From Prorocentrum cordatum (taxonomy: Eukaryota; Sar; Dinophyceae; Prorocentrales; Prorocentraceae): a DNA stretch of 56,831 bases. The translations under genes were made by a program, and so were the position numbers. The notes below the pieces were generated by a model. That model was given only the letters and a program-made list of their open reading frames with translations. It ran no database searches and was not told the DNA's origin. This document shows, in pieces, positions 31,890-42,480 of this stretch (the first letter of the stretch is position 1; each line of letters opens with the position of its first letter). The DNA is taken from positions 135,001 through 191,831 of the forward strand of contig CAUYUJ010002069.1 of assembly GCA_963575745.1 (NCBI GenBank), in the 5' to 3' direction.

Positions 31890-32674
31890 CCCATGCAAAT
31901 CGGGCGCGAGACTCTGGCGCGAGCGACGTCGAAGCCCGCCGAGCGCATTTCGCTGTTGAGGCCTTGGACGACGCAATTGGGCCATCGGGCGGGCCGTCTA
32001 CATCCGCCATGTCCGGGGCGCTCGCAGACGCGCGCGCCGCGGCCCTAGATGGGGTTCGCAGTGACGATGAGGGACTGAACGGCGCGAGCATCATGGCGGC
32101 AGCGGCGTCGGCAGACGTCCGGGGATAACGCTGGCAACAGCGCAAATGCGCGAAACAGAGTGTAGACGAGCCACCAACCATGCCAGAGGACCACGAAATT
32201 CGGGAAAAGGCTTGGAGGATGAAAACGAAAACGCAAACCGACGCCGAGCGAGCAAACCGACGGAGCCGTGGGGGGGCCCAGAGGCCCAGGGGGATATGGG
32301 GATGTCAGGGGCGCCCAGGGCAGTCCGGGAGTCTGGGGGCGCGGGGCCCGGGGTAGGGGGGCGGGGCGGGGAGGTCCCAGAAGGCGCCCAGCAGGGCGCG
32401 GGAGGCCGCCTTCGAGAGCGCGTTCACGGAGTTCGAGTCTGAAGGGATCGGGGATCCAATGCGCGAGCTGTCGCGCAGCGACCTCGATTCGCCGACCCAG
32501 GACAGCGCTTCCCCGGGATGTCTGGGGGGGGGGGGGGGCGACGATTCCGAGTCAAGCGACGAGTCGGAGCCTGGCGCAGGTGCCAATGCGAAGACCTCAG
32601 GTTCAGGCTCAGACACGGAACCTCGCCGCCGCCGCCGCCGCCGCCCGAAACTGCATCGCGAGCGGGCGATCTGA
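31890..32674 (+). CDS. Fragmentary acidic, disordered protein blocks
   Basis: Plus-strand block 1 (31890-32128) reads EARRAHFAVEALDDAIGPSG and onwards, Ala- and Asp-rich, ending at TAA 32126-32128. Block 2 (~32395-32674) reads EAAFESAFTEFESEGIGDPM and then a Ser/Asp/Glu-rich DDSESSDESEPG segment and a polyArg end from CCG repeats. A G run at 32525-32538 lies inside block 2. The composition suggests a disordered nuclear-type protein, but nothing identifies it. The segments may be exons of one gene or separate pseudogene pieces. Confidence 0.3.
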
Positions 32675-33944
32675 CGACTAGAGGGGGAACGACGGGGGCG
32701 CGCGCGAATGGGCCAGCAAGTCATATTCGGCAACGCACGGGGTTCACCAGAGAGCACGCGGTAGCCACGAAATGGCGATTCACGAGGATTGTTCTAGGAT
32801 TCGCACGTGGAAGCACAGTCAAGTCGAGGGCGCGATCGGTGCGGACCGAGCCTTAATCAGGCCTGCGCGGGGTTGCGTTGCCACCCCCATGCCGCTTGCA
32901 GATGTCCTCCAGAGCGGGGCCCAGGGGAGGGGCGCAAGGGGGCCCGGGACTAATGTTTTTACGCGATTCGAGTAGCGCGATTGCCCCGATGCTTTTATAT
33001 TCTTTAACAGTGACAACAGTGGAAACTTGGCGCGTTGATGGCCATAACTTCACGCTCCACGAATCTGCCCCCCCCCCCCCCCCCCCCCCTCCACCTCGAA
33101 GAGCACGGCGCCCCGATCGGGCAAGGATGGGGGCGGGGGGGGGGCAGGCCAGGAGGGGGAGGGGGGTAATGCTGGCGATGGTGAAACCTTCCGTCTCGAA
33201 ACTCCTGGGGCGGGTCTCAGCTGCCCAGAGGTGGGCGGCTCTTCCGGGCCTCGGCTCCCCGCCCAGAGGAGGGCGCTGCAGGCTGTCGAGAAACCGGCCC
33301 GCGCGACAGTCGGCCGCGCGAAGAAGCGCCCGCGCGCGCAAGGTGCCTGTCGGGCCGTCGCCGACGGCTTGCCCGGGGGGCGGTTCGCACAGCGCGCGCC
33401 CATGAATGGCCCCCGCCCTCCTCGGCGGCCTCGGCCCTCCAGGAGGAAGAGGAGGGGGGGCAGGGGGGGGCCGGGCGGGGGCGGAAAAGTGGGAGAGGAA
33501 GAGGAGGGCGAGGGGGAGGAGGCGGACGAGGAGGAGGAGGAGGAGGAGGAGGAGGAGGAGGAGGAGGAGGAGGAGGAGGAGTCGAGCATATGAGGATCTG
33601 AGCAGCTGCACGGATGACGACGCTTAGGATGGCTCATCTTCTTCATCCTGGATGAGGGCGAGGGCGAAGAGGAGGGGTGGGGGGGAGTTCAGGGCCCCCA
33701 AGCGGCCCCCCTCCTCCTCCTCCCCCCCCCCCGCCCCGCTCGCGGGTAGGGCCGTCGTCGCAGCGGCTGCGTCGACGGCGCAGATCTTGGAATCTGACAT
33801 CACTGCCCCCCCCCTTCCGCGCCCGCCCCTCGCCCGCCCCGCCCCCTCCCCCTGTCCTCCGCCTCGCCTTGCAAATGACATGAATGCGGATTCCGTGACA
33901 GAACCTAGGTGGCTTGTGCGGGTGGCATCTCGGCAGCTCTTCTT
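32675..33944. other. Mostly non-coding, with homopolymers and GGA tract
   Basis: Contains a C run of ~20 at 33068-33089, G-rich sequence 33130-33175, and a GAG/GGA tract at 33500-33582 ending in a stop shortly after. Another C/G-rich stretch lies at 33680-33860. Short acidic plus-strand frames exist around 33440-33593, but the GGA tract explains them. No gene is claimed. Confidence 0.4.
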
Positions 33945-34066
33945 GGCATCGCTCGGGCGCGTGCATTTTTCCTCGGGCCATCGGGCCGTCGAGGCGCATC
34001 CTTGACCGCCGAGCAAAGAAAGCGCACGATGCCGACGAAAGCACGGGGAATGGACGTCCGAGCGAC
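33945..34066. repeat. Foldback element A, near-complete copy
   Basis: The left arm begins GGCATCGCTCGGGCGCGTGC. The right arm contains AAAGCACGGGGAATGGACGT followed by CCGAGCG. The arms are imperfect reverse complements with the same ~9-base excess in the right arm as the copy at 2492-2624. The length is ~122 bp. Confidence 0.6.
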
Positions 34067-34289
34067 AATGAGTCTAGTAGGCACGCCCTTATCGGAACGG
34101 CTGTAGCAATGCATTCCGAATCCAATCGTGAATTCGGAAAGCTGCGCAGGTGCGCCCGGGGGGGGCCTGTCCGAGCTCGCGAGCGGTGTCAGCGCGCGCT
34201 GCTACAGTCGCACCGATCGAGAGACCGAGTGAGTGAGTGAGTGAGTGAGTGGGAGTGAGAATCGATAGAGAGCGCCCTAGTAGCGACTG

Positions 34290-35159
34290 GCGATGGTCTC
34301 TGGCCCCATGATTCCGATGGTTGCCACTGGTTCCCTCGTCGTTTCTTGGCGCGAGCAGTTCGCGAGAGCGTTTTGCGAGTTTCCCGCCGTCGCCAGCGTC
34401 GACTTGCGCTGCGGCGACGGCAGCCTGCGCCTGTTCGGCAGCGAGAGGCTGCAGAATATTCAGCTCCACTCCGGAGATTGGCGATCGCGGTTCCCGCCCA
34501 ATGTCCCCGCGGGGGGGGGGGGGGGGGTCGCGCGCGTTCCAGCTCTGCGACGTAGGCCTGCTCGGGCAGGAGTTGCAGCTTGAGCGACCTGAAGACCGCG
34601 GCGGAGTCAGCCACGCACCCGCGGCGAGCGCAGCTGCCGAAGCGCGGAGATCAGATGCCAGAAGAGCCTCTCGTGGAGGGAAATGGCCCACTCACGCGCG
34701 ATTGGATCGCGAGCGACAGGACGGCGGTGCACGCGCAAATCAAGCGGGGCACCTCGCTCCGGAAGAGCGACTCCCCCCCCGGGGTTTTACGACGATCAGA
34801 CGAGGTCCAAGGGCGAGCTCGACGAGTTGGGGGCCAAGGCAGTCGAGGGGGATCTCGACGGGCGCGGCCGGGAGGAGATCGCCATGGGTTCCGACCTCGC
34901 GGCGGCCTATTCAGAGACCGTTTGCAAGGCGGGCCCGCCGCCCAGCCGCGGGGGGAAGAAGCTCGAGGCAGCTCTCATGTCGGTGTTCATGGCCGGCAAA
35001 CAGATGGCGGCCAGCGACTTTTCGGCGAACGAAAGTTCTCGCGAGTCGAAGGGCTCGCGGGCGGACGTGGGCGCCAAGTGGAAGATCGCGCCGCGCGAGC
35101 TCGAGCGCCCTGGCGGCGCCTTTCCACGTGCAGGACAGGGGCGCGAGAGTGCTTCCTAG
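34290..35159 (+). CDS. Hypothetical protein, frames joined at homopolymers
   Basis: Three plus-strand blocks lie in succession. At 34293-34500 one reads SWREQFARAFCEFPAVASVD and onwards. After a G run (34509-34527) a second frame reads LSDLKTAAESATHPRRAQLP (34580-34770). At a C run (34769-34777) the reading passes to a third frame: GFYDDQTRSKGELDELGAKA, then SDLAAAYSETVC, then KKLEAALMSVFMAGKQMAAS, ending at TAG 35157-35159. Frame changes exactly at homopolymers suggest slippage, either in the genome or in the assembly. The protein is hydrophilic, rich in charged residues, and not recognised. It lies in line with other plus-strand coding-like blocks. Confidence 0.35.
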
Positions 35160-35740
35160 CGCAGTGGATTATCCCACAGTGGACTTTTCTGTTGGATTTG
35201 CTAACAGGGTGTTCGGGCGATTTGAACTCCCTCAGGTTTCAATTTTCACGTTGTGCAAAAGTCCATTTGAGGCTTTGAGGGCATCGAACGGCTCGAACTA
35301 GTACTGAAGTTGTTGTTCGTGTTTGCATTCGGCCTGCGCCGACGGGCCCAGGTGATTGACGCATCCGGGTTGCGAGTGTCTGCTGTTCGGGGCCCGCGCA
35401 AGATGTATGTGCATAGCGAGAGACTGTGCAGGTACTTGAGACTCCCTGACTCTGTTTGTTATGTGGCTTCCGGGTCCCTGTGACTTGTCGCTCCACAGCC
35501 GCGCAGTCGCGTGCCTGCTGCTGCGCGCGAGCGACGTTGATGCCCCCGTCTGTTTGCGCGGGGGTCGATCATTCGAATGACATGCAGTGCGTGTCCCTAG
35601 CGCATCATATCGTGTAGGGGCCGGTCTTGTTTCACCCTAGCTTATCACGTGCTTGATTTGTCTGCCCCTTTTCCAGGTCCTTATCTTCTATCACAGCAGG
35701 GCGTAGTAACTTTAATATATCAAGTTGCTACTTCCAGTGA
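35160..35740. other. AT-richer gap without gene
   Basis: Noticeably less GC-rich than its neighbours. It could be 3'-untranslated or intergenic sequence after the coding-like block that ends at 35159. No motif is recognised. Confidence 0.35.
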
Positions 35741-36240
35741 AATATGATTGCGCGTCGTAGCTGCCTGTCATCTCCCTATCTTGTCGCTCTGCCACGTCGC
35801 GGCACGCGCGCGCGCTGCGGCGCCCGCTGCGGCGCCCGCGACGCACAGCGCCAACGAAATTGCATGCTGCGCGCGCCCGCTAGGCAACCGCCGCGAGTCC
35901 GCTATGCGCCCGAAGCACGCGCGGCAAACCTCGCGGGCCCCCGCGCGCCCGCTACGCGCCCGCCATAAGTCGCGCGGCAAGACTTCCGCGCGCTGATTTG
36001 CACGTGGCACGCGCCCGCCATGCGCCCGCGAGGCGCCCGCGCGCGCTGGCCCAAGTTATGCCGGACGCACCGCGCGCCCACTGCGCGCCCGCAGGGCCGC
36101 CCCCGGGCGCGCGCCAGGCGCGCGCTGCAAGAGCGCGCGGGAATTCGCGGTCGGCGACTGCGCCCGCGAGGGCGCTCGCCAGGGAGGTGGAGGAAGGTCC
36201 TCCAGAAGGGCTCTTGAGGAGGGAACAGCTTCTGTCGTGA
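35741..36240. other. GC-rich stretch with recurring GCGCCCGC words
   Basis: GCGCCCG or GCGCCCGC recurs many times between about 35815 and 36120. Spacing is irregular, so this is a degenerate motif cluster and not an array. Protein readings follow the composition and are not accepted. Confidence 0.4.
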
Positions 36241-36293
36241 TGCGTTGAAGGTGTGAGATCTCGGCGCTGGCGGCCCGCTGGCCCCTTCGCGAG

Positions 36294-36731
36294 TTGTCCA
36301 AAGATAATTGCCCAGCCGCGACGGGCCTCGCTCGCATCGAGCCCTCCGCGAGCAGGGGGGGCGAGGGGCCTCAGACTCCGCCTCGCGGTGCTGCTGCTCC
36401 TCGCGCTGATCGCCCGGCCGACCCTGTCTTCGAGGCCGAGGCCGCGCCGCCCGCGATATTCTACCCTGAGAACAGCCTGGGCGGCCAGGTGGGCGAGTCA
36501 GACGACGGGGCTTCCCACGGAGACGAGGCCGGGTGCTTTTTTTTATTTGCCCCAGGGTTTCGGACAACTGCGGGGGCAGTGCTGCAGCGGCAGCGGCGGC
36601 CATCCGATGTTCTGCCGGGCCCCCCGCCAAAACTTCGCCGTTTCACGTGGTGTTTCCGTGATGCGTGATTTTTGCTGCGGGGATATTACCGCTGGCCTCA
36701 AGGCTCAGTTCGGCGCCGGCAACTGCTCGGG
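36294..36731 (+). CDS. Coding-like block cut by the assembly gap
   Basis: One frame reads ADPVFEAEAAPPAIFYPENS then GESDDGASHGDEAG (to ~36530). After a T run (36537-36544) another frame reads GQCCSGSGGHPMFCRAPRQN and RDFCCGDITAGLKAQFGAGN, running into the gap. The frame change again falls at a homopolymer. The second part is Cys-rich and well mixed in composition. No family is recognised, and the block is truncated by unknown sequence. Confidence 0.3.
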
Positions 36732-36831
36732 NNNNNNNNNNNNNNNNNNNNNNNNNNNNNNNNNNNNNNNNNNNNNNNNNNNNNNNNNNNNNNNNNNNNN
36801 NNNNNNNNNNNNNNNNNNNNNNNNNNNNNNN
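36732..36831. other. Assembly gap of 100 N
   Basis: A run of 100 N, the usual placeholder for a scaffold gap of unknown size. The sequence to the right starts inside a (GA)n tract, so the simple repeat probably caused the break. Confidence 0.98.
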
Positions 36832-36846
36832 AGAGAGAAAGAGAGA

Positions 36847-36887
<41 letters not shown>

Positions 36888-36899
36888 CAAAACAGAAAA

Positions 36900-36937
<38 letters not shown>
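36832..36937. repeat. (GA)n microsatellite
   Basis: GA repeats interrupted by AAAACAAAACAGAAAAAT near 36883-36901. The complement of the interruption in the CT tract at 11.7-11.9 kb (AAAACAAAA) is similar. Confidence 0.92.
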
Positions 36938-36938
<1 letters not shown>

Positions 36939-37170
36939 CGTCGTGGCCTCTGAGTTATCTTGGTTCTGTACGCAAGGGAATGCCAGATTCTGATGGCCTC
37001 TGAAAATGTGTGAAATCGTTTTGGCACCTGGCTCTTCCTCCTCTCCTGGGCCCCTCCTCCTCCTCTCTTCCTCCTCCCCCTCTCCTCCCTCCTTCCTCTT
37101 CTTTCCCCTCCTCCGTCCTCCGAGCCTCTTCCCTCGCCCCCCCCCCCATCCCCGCCTTTTCTTTCCCGAC
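36938..37170. other. Pyrimidine-rich spacer
   Basis: After ~70 bp of mixed sequence comes a CCT/TTCC-rich stretch from 37030 to 37165. It may be the 3' part of an intron before the next coding-like block. No gene is seen in it. Confidence 0.35.
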
Positions 37171-37319
37171 CGCCAGGGGCGCGGCGGGCGAGGGCGGCGA
37201 GGCGGCGGCCGACCTGCGGCCGAAGGGCGAGGACGCGGGCGTCAACGACGAGCCCGGCTCGGGCGAGGAGGAGTCCGACGAGTCGATTGACGAGGCGCCC
37301 ATGGCTCTCCAGAACTTCG
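37171..37319 (+). CDS. Short acidic exon-like block
   Basis: Reads GEGGEAAADLRPKGEDAGVN then DEPGSGEEESDESIDEAPMA and LQNFG. It is followed at once by GTGAGC (37319-37324), a good splice donor, and preceded by a pyrimidine tract, as expected for an exon. The protein is acidic and likely disordered. It may be part of the gene that contains the methyltransferase-like sequence downstream, but the link is not shown. Confidence 0.3.
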
Positions 37320-37879
37320 GTGAGCTCGAGAGCGCGCGCGGATGCAGGCGCCCGCGTGATTGGCCTGCGATGTTCCGCGCGCGCACGAGGCGCGGCCTTC
37401 GCGGGCGCGTCTTCCACCCGCCGGGGCGGTTCCGCCGCCCCTTGTTCATTGGGATTGCGCGCCCAGGGGCCCGGGGCGAAAACCGCGCGCCTCCGCCCCC
37501 GCCCCACTTGGCCAAGGATCGAGCTGACAATGGCCGCCCAATGCCGCTGGGTTTGACGGTCGGCGGCGGAGGCGGCAACCTCGGGGCCGGAGGAGGCCGT
37601 TTCCGCCACCAAGCGTCGACCCCAAACACTTCGAGCCCGAGTTTGGATTGGTCATTGGTTTCGCGCTTGCGGCGCCCGTGAAACCGACGCGCCCGTCGAG
37701 GCCATGACGCAGTTGCTTCCAGAGACCCCCTCCCAGCGCGTTCTTCTCTGGCGACCGCGACGTCTCGAGCGGGGCTTTCACCTCGGCGAGCGTCAGCCCA
37801 GGGCGCGCGCGTTGCGATATCGAGGCGGACCTCGAAGGGCGACGGGGGGTGCTGCGCGCGCGAGCGGGAGGGGGGCGCG
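37320..37879. other. Unassigned stretch upstream of the methyltransferase motifs
   Basis: If the C5-methyltransferase-like sequence were complete, its N-terminal cofactor motif (FSGIG-like) should lie here. I see only ambiguous pieces such as VIGFALAAPVKP near 37650 and FFSGDRDVSSGAF near 37742. Several frames are open. Confidence 0.25.
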
Positions 37880-39075
37880 CCGAACCTCCTCGGGCCGTGC
37901 GCGAATATTCTCGATCAGCTGCTCGACTTGTTCATTGGCGGTTTCCCATGCCGCCCTTTTTCGGTCGCGAACTGCAGGCGCTTCGACGGGCGCGATGTTT
38001 TCAGTGGCCCAGATGCGAACACCCTCTTCGCGATTCGAGAGTTCCTTGCCACCTGGAAGGAGCCTGCGAAGCTGCGTGCGTTGGAGAACTTGACTGGTTG
38101 TGACGCGATGTCATCCTGCAGCGGCGCCGCCGGGGCCCAGGAAACTACGCCGTTGGGGGTCATCCTTCGCGGGGCGCGGCAGATCGGCAAGGTCGAGGTT
38201 GATTTCGGATTGCAGCTGCTGCCGAGGTGCGAGGTTAAAGCCATCGACGCGTCGGCCCACGACGTCGGCCTCGCACGCGCGAGACCGCCGCGTGTTCGCG
38301 GGCGCCCTCATGGGCGAGGGCGGGCTGGCAGCGCTGGGCGCGGTCGAGTCTAGCTGGAATGAGCTGGGGGGCCCGAAGCCCGCGCATCCGCACTTCAAGT
38401 TCTTGAGCGAGGCCGGCCTTGATTCGTTCGTGCCTAACTCGCGCGCGTGGGCAAAGTCCCAGACGCCGCGGGCGGCGTCGGAGCTCGAATCGAACGGGGC
38501 CCGCGCGAAGTGCACGTGGCCAAAGATCGGGGGGCCAGGCAGCCCGCCGTTCTCGACTCATTCCGAGGTGCCTGATCCCATCGAGAAGGAGTTCAGCCAG
38601 GGAGTTGGACGTGATTGACTGCGCGCATGTCGCCCTCGGCGGGCGGGCCAGAGATGACGTCGCCATCGACGTCGGCTTCTCCGCGGAGCGTTTCCCATGG
38701 GCCGTTGGCCCGAATATCGGGGCTCCAACTGGGCGCAGCGAGTGCTTCTTCCCCGGCAAGATGCGCGCGGCTAAGACGCCCGACGCCCAGTCCAACGCGG
38801 GCCGGGAACCCGCGAATTTGACGCGCCTTGTTTGCGCGAGCGAGATCTCGCTCAGGGGGCTCATTGGCAACGCGATGGCCGCCCCCGTGGTCGGCATGAT
38901 CCTCGCCACTTTTCTGGCGGCCGTTCGCGCGCGCCAGAAGCTGAAGTGCGTGGGCGCGGGCGTCGAGGAGTGGGATCTGGATCGGAGCCTGAGCGCGGAC
39001 TTCGGTGAAACTGGCGGCACTTCGGCTCCGCCCTCGGCGCCGTCGGATGCAGCGTCGACGCGAGCGTCGCAGTAG
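37880..39075 (+). pseudogene. Cytosine-5 DNA methyltransferase-like sequence, frame-broken
   Basis: Conserved C5-methyltransferase motifs lie in order on the plus strand in three successive frames. Motif IV is GGFPCRPFS; the PCRPFS codons are at 37946-37963 and the catalytic Cys at 37949-37951. The family usually has PCQPFS. Motif VI is LENLTG, Glu at 38084-38086. Motif VIII is DRRVFAGAL at 38283-38309 in a new frame. Motif X is LIGNAMAAPVV near 38860 in a third frame, followed by a stop at 39073-39075. Between VIII and X lies a long segment with SARELDVIDCAH. The order, spacing and the GN of motif X make the assignment secure at family level. Such enzymes methylate cytosine in DNA using S-adenosylmethionine. 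The frame changes near 38100-38280 and 38600 mean either a pseudogene or missed introns. Motif I was not found with confidence. Published work reports such enzymes captured by dinoflagellate retrotransposons; no retroelement gene is seen adjacent here. Confidence 0.7.
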
Positions 39076-39637
39076 AAGCGGCGCTCGACGCATCGATGGG
39101 CCCAGGCCCGACGGTCAGACCAGGGTCGGATTAGGTTTGGTCTGCTTGACCTAGGGAGGTCTCGAACAGCAAGTAGGATCTTGCTGCGAGTTTGGGGCGC
39201 GCTTCGGACTCGCAGACAAAGCGTCGCCTGGCCGCGAGCTGGGAAGGAGCGTGCAAAACGGAAACGTGGACCGTGGCCCCCAAGCAGTGTGTGCATTGTA
39301 GATTGTAGGTTGCGTTCTGGAGGCGTGAGCTAGTTGATAAAATACTATGTGGTGTGAATGAGGCCGCAGGGGTACTCGCGCGAGGTGGCCCCACCTCATC
39401 TGTGCCTCCCATCTTACTCCTCTCTCCTGCCTCTATCCTGTCTTCCTCACCTCCTTTGTTCCCTCTTCCACCCCTGGGGGTCGCAGATCAGTCGCCCTGG
39501 GCGAGATTCCAGGACGCCCCCTTACCGCGCGCCGGAGCGCAATCGGGCCCGGAGCGGGTCCACAGATCTCGACTGAGGCTCCGACGAGCTGTTGGCTTGG
39601 CCGTTTGTTTCCATGTCTGCGGGGTTTAACATAATGT
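39076..39637. other. No gene recognised
   Basis: Spacer after the methyltransferase-like stop, AT-richer around 39290-39360. No motif or repeat of note. Confidence 0.35.
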
Positions 39638-40050
39638 GTGTTGCTCGACAATTTCTGTTCATTTGTGTGCCGTGGCGAAAATGACACATCGCACATTCGA
39701 AAGATCTGGAAGGTGCCGACAATGCCGAACAACACCAAAAACACGAGCGGCCTCCACGTTGCGAAGTATGCGCAAGGTATCAGGGCCCTCAGCAATACTT
39801 GCCGCAATGTGCACGACAACAGGATTGACATCATCATTCGCGCGCAACTGGCCGCCAAGGTTGAGGGCCCCTTGGCGCGCCCACTCGTATCCGAGTGCTG
39901 GCAGGGTCAGCCTGCTCGAGGCCGATTTGGGCTGGGCGCTTCTCCCGCGACTTGGCCCATTCGCGTGGGCCCGACGCTTGGCGCGGCCAGTGCGCGCTAC
40001 TGGCTAGGCACCCTGGGATACCGCGCCCGCCCGTGGACCCACTGAGTCGT
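39638..40050 (+). other. Weak coding-like stretch
   Basis: A plus-strand frame from 39638 reads DNFCSFVCRGENDTSHIRKI and KYAQGIRALSNTCRNVHDNR, well mixed but without motif, ending near 40045. The opposite strand is also open here. It could be the upstream part of the protein chain that follows. Confidence 0.25.
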
Positions 40051-41336
40051 TGCCTTTTGAAACGTTCGCCCTCCCCCGAGGAGAGCGACGGCGACGGCGG
40101 CGGCGAGGCCTCCGGCGAGTCCGACGACAGCAGGGGCTCCGACGATCCCGAGAATAACGACGACGTGGGCGAGGTGGATAACGGCGACGAGCAGCATGCC
40201 CCAGAGAGCACAAGGCGGCAGGCTCCAGCTCAGCATCAAAGGAGACGCGCGTCGACGTCGTTGCCAACAAGGAGTTCGCTGCCCAGGATAAGGCGCCGGC
40301 AGAGGATCAGCATCGCGACGATGATGACGATGGCCCCTCCAAGAAGAAGCAGTGGATGGCCTCCTCAGAGCCCGCCTTGAAGGCAGAAGCGCAGACTGAG
40401 ACATTCATGGCCCAGTTTTACGACAATGGCCTCCACGATGTCAAGGGCAGGGAGCACCGGAAGTTCATGACGGAGTTCAAGAGCACAGTAGACAAAACCA
40501 AGCAGACGATAACCACCATTCGCGCATCCAAGGCACAGACGGCTGCGTCGAGGCATGATCGGCTGGCAGATGTCGCGCCGAAAATGGAGTTGCCATCTAA
40601 GCCTTTAATCTGCGCTCCAGAGGGGGGCGACCACCTTTGATTTCAATAAGCTCTTGGACGAGGCGATGGACCGTCACGGCGACCTGTCCATGGCCGTCTT
40701 CCGTCGCGCTCTCGACGCGGTTCTGAACGACGCGAGCGGGGCCTCGTCGACGGTTGCGGACCTCTTGAATTGCCACTCGGGCCTTGCATGCTCCATTGCG
40801 GTTGTGCCCGAAGGTATGCAGGCCGAGAGCATCGCGGCCTGCTGCCGCATGCTTGCCGCGGAGTTGCTCCCGAACAAGTCTCCTCCCGGATGGGGGGGTC
40901 TTGATTCTCGGGCGGCGATCGCCAGAGATGCACTGGGCAAATCTATCGACGCTACGAAGATCACCGGCGCGGCCCCTGAGCACTTCCAGATGCCAGAAGG
41001 CACTTCGAACGACCTCGACCTGCGCGTGGCGCTCTTGGGCTTCAGATCATTCAACATGTCGGACGCCGACGAACTGCCTCAGAAGCTCAGCACCTCCAAA
41101 GACCGGAAGGATCCTCTGATGTTCAGCCTGCTGAAGGCGAACAAGATGGGCAAGGCGAAGCAGAAGCAGGTCGCGGCGCGCTGCGAGGAGGCGTCGAAAG
41201 ATGAGGCGATGATGCAGCTCTGGACCAAGGGCGAGGCGGAGCTCGCCGAGTCCGTGGAAGACGCGGCGCAGGACAAACGATATCCAAATACCTTCCGAGC
41301 AAGCAAGCCACCGTTGTGTGAGGCTAGTAGCCCCTA
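40051..41336 (+). CDS. Hypothetical protein chain, part 1 (acidic head, helical middle)
   Basis: Frame 1 begins with an acidic, disordered segment, SPSPEESDGDGGGEASGESD and further Asp/Glu-rich sequence (40060-40210). The reading moves to frame 3 as KETRVDVVANKEFAAQDKAP, then MASSEPALKAEAQTETFMAQ and FYDNGLHDVKGREHRKFM (to ~40620). It then passes to frame 1 as TTFDFNKLLDEAMDRHGDLS and onward without interruption to TAG 41334-41336. The last block alone is ~230 codons of ordinary globular composition. No known domain is recognised. The two frame changes (near 40215 and 40625) could be short indels or unseen introns. It reads like one protein with the blocks downstream. Confidence 0.45.
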
Positions 41337-41630
41337 GCCCGAGGCCCTCCCCCTGGCCCTGGCCCGGCCCCTGCGAATTTCAGTTTAGTTAAATGACGGA
41401 GGTCCGAGGCCCTCGGCTTGAGCCATGTTCCTGTCAGAGCGGCTCACTGTTGGCCTGCGGCCCAGGGCCCCGGACGCCCAGGAAGGCGAGGCAAAACGTT
41501 TCTGAGAAGTCCGCCGTCGCTCGACGTGGACACCAGGGCCCAGCCAAAAGAGCCAGTGCCGGAGCCGAGGGACGACGCGCCATTCACAGGAGAACACCGA
41601 CGTCGACACGACTGCCCAGGAGCTAGCCAT
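41337..41630 (+). other. Gap or intron between chain parts
   Basis: Contains a G/C-rich start (41337-41400) and weak plus-strand reading such as PPSLDVDTRAQPKEPVPEPR near 41505. It may be an intron or a decayed piece of the same protein. Confidence 0.25.
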
Positions 41631-42188
41631 TCGTGCGATATAATGACTGCAACTCGTTCAGCAACCAACTCAAGGCCGACGGCAAGGTGAGCTCCAATGC
41701 TGCGAGTGTGATCTCTACGGTCGACGTCGCTCGGATGAGACTTCGTGATAGAGGCCTAATGAACCTCGCCATGGCCATGGTGGTTATGAAGGGCCAAGAT
41801 GTTGGCGCAGACGTGGATGGCAGCGCCCTATCGACGAGCCCCATGGCCAAGCACCTCCGCGACATCTCCAAGCTCGACCACGCCATCAAAGAGCGCATGT
41901 GCCAGATCCATCCATTCAACTTTCGGCATCGAGGGGGTGACCTTCAAAGGTCTTTTGAGCAGCTGGGCCGGGCTCGACTCGGTGGCCAAGATCGCTGAGC
42001 TACTTGAGCAGGCAGTCGGTAATTTCTCCGGTTCGGAGCAGAGCCTGCTGAGGAAACCTCTCCCGAAGGTCGCGCGCTCCCCCAAGTTGGTGGCCAACCT
42101 CTCCGCGAAGGAGCTGACCTCGTGGATGGAGCAATGCGTCTACCCCGTCATGGCCAACAAGGACCTGCTCGACCTGGGGCCTGATTGA
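41631..42188 (+). CDS. Hypothetical protein chain, part 2
   Basis: Frame 2 reads RYNDCNSFSNQLKADGKVSS, then RLRDRGLMNLAMAMVVMKGQ and KHLRDISKLDHAIKERMCQI. Near 41925 the reading passes to frame 3 as STFGIEGVTFKGLLSSWAGL, AKIAELLEQAVGNFSGSEQS and KELTSWMEQCVYPVMANKDL, with a stop at 42186-42188. The composition is that of a soluble, mainly helical protein. No family is recognised. One frame change is needed, so a pseudogene or assembly error is possible. Confidence 0.4.
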
Positions 42189-42480
42189 TTTAGGCAAGAC
42201 TGCGCGGGAGTGGCAGAGCGGCCGGGTCGCCACCAGGGCGGCCCCCCTGTCCCCCGCCCGTGGAAGCTCTGCCAAGTCAGGGCCCAGGCAAGGCTGGCGG
42301 ACCTGGCGGCCAACAGTTGGCTGTTAGGTTTGTTGACCGCGAGCGCGAGTACAGGCCATTGGCTGCCAACGGCCGGCGCCCGCGCGAGTGCCCAGGCAGT
42401 TCGGGTCTAGGGCCGCTCGCCCCACCTCCCTCGCTGAGGGGGGGGGGGGGGGGGGGGGGGGTCGCCGTGGTGCCTTTTAG
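42189..42480. other. Spacer with G homopolymer
   Basis: GC-rich sequence with a run of about 22 G at 42439-42460. No coding reading is convincing. Confidence 0.4.
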
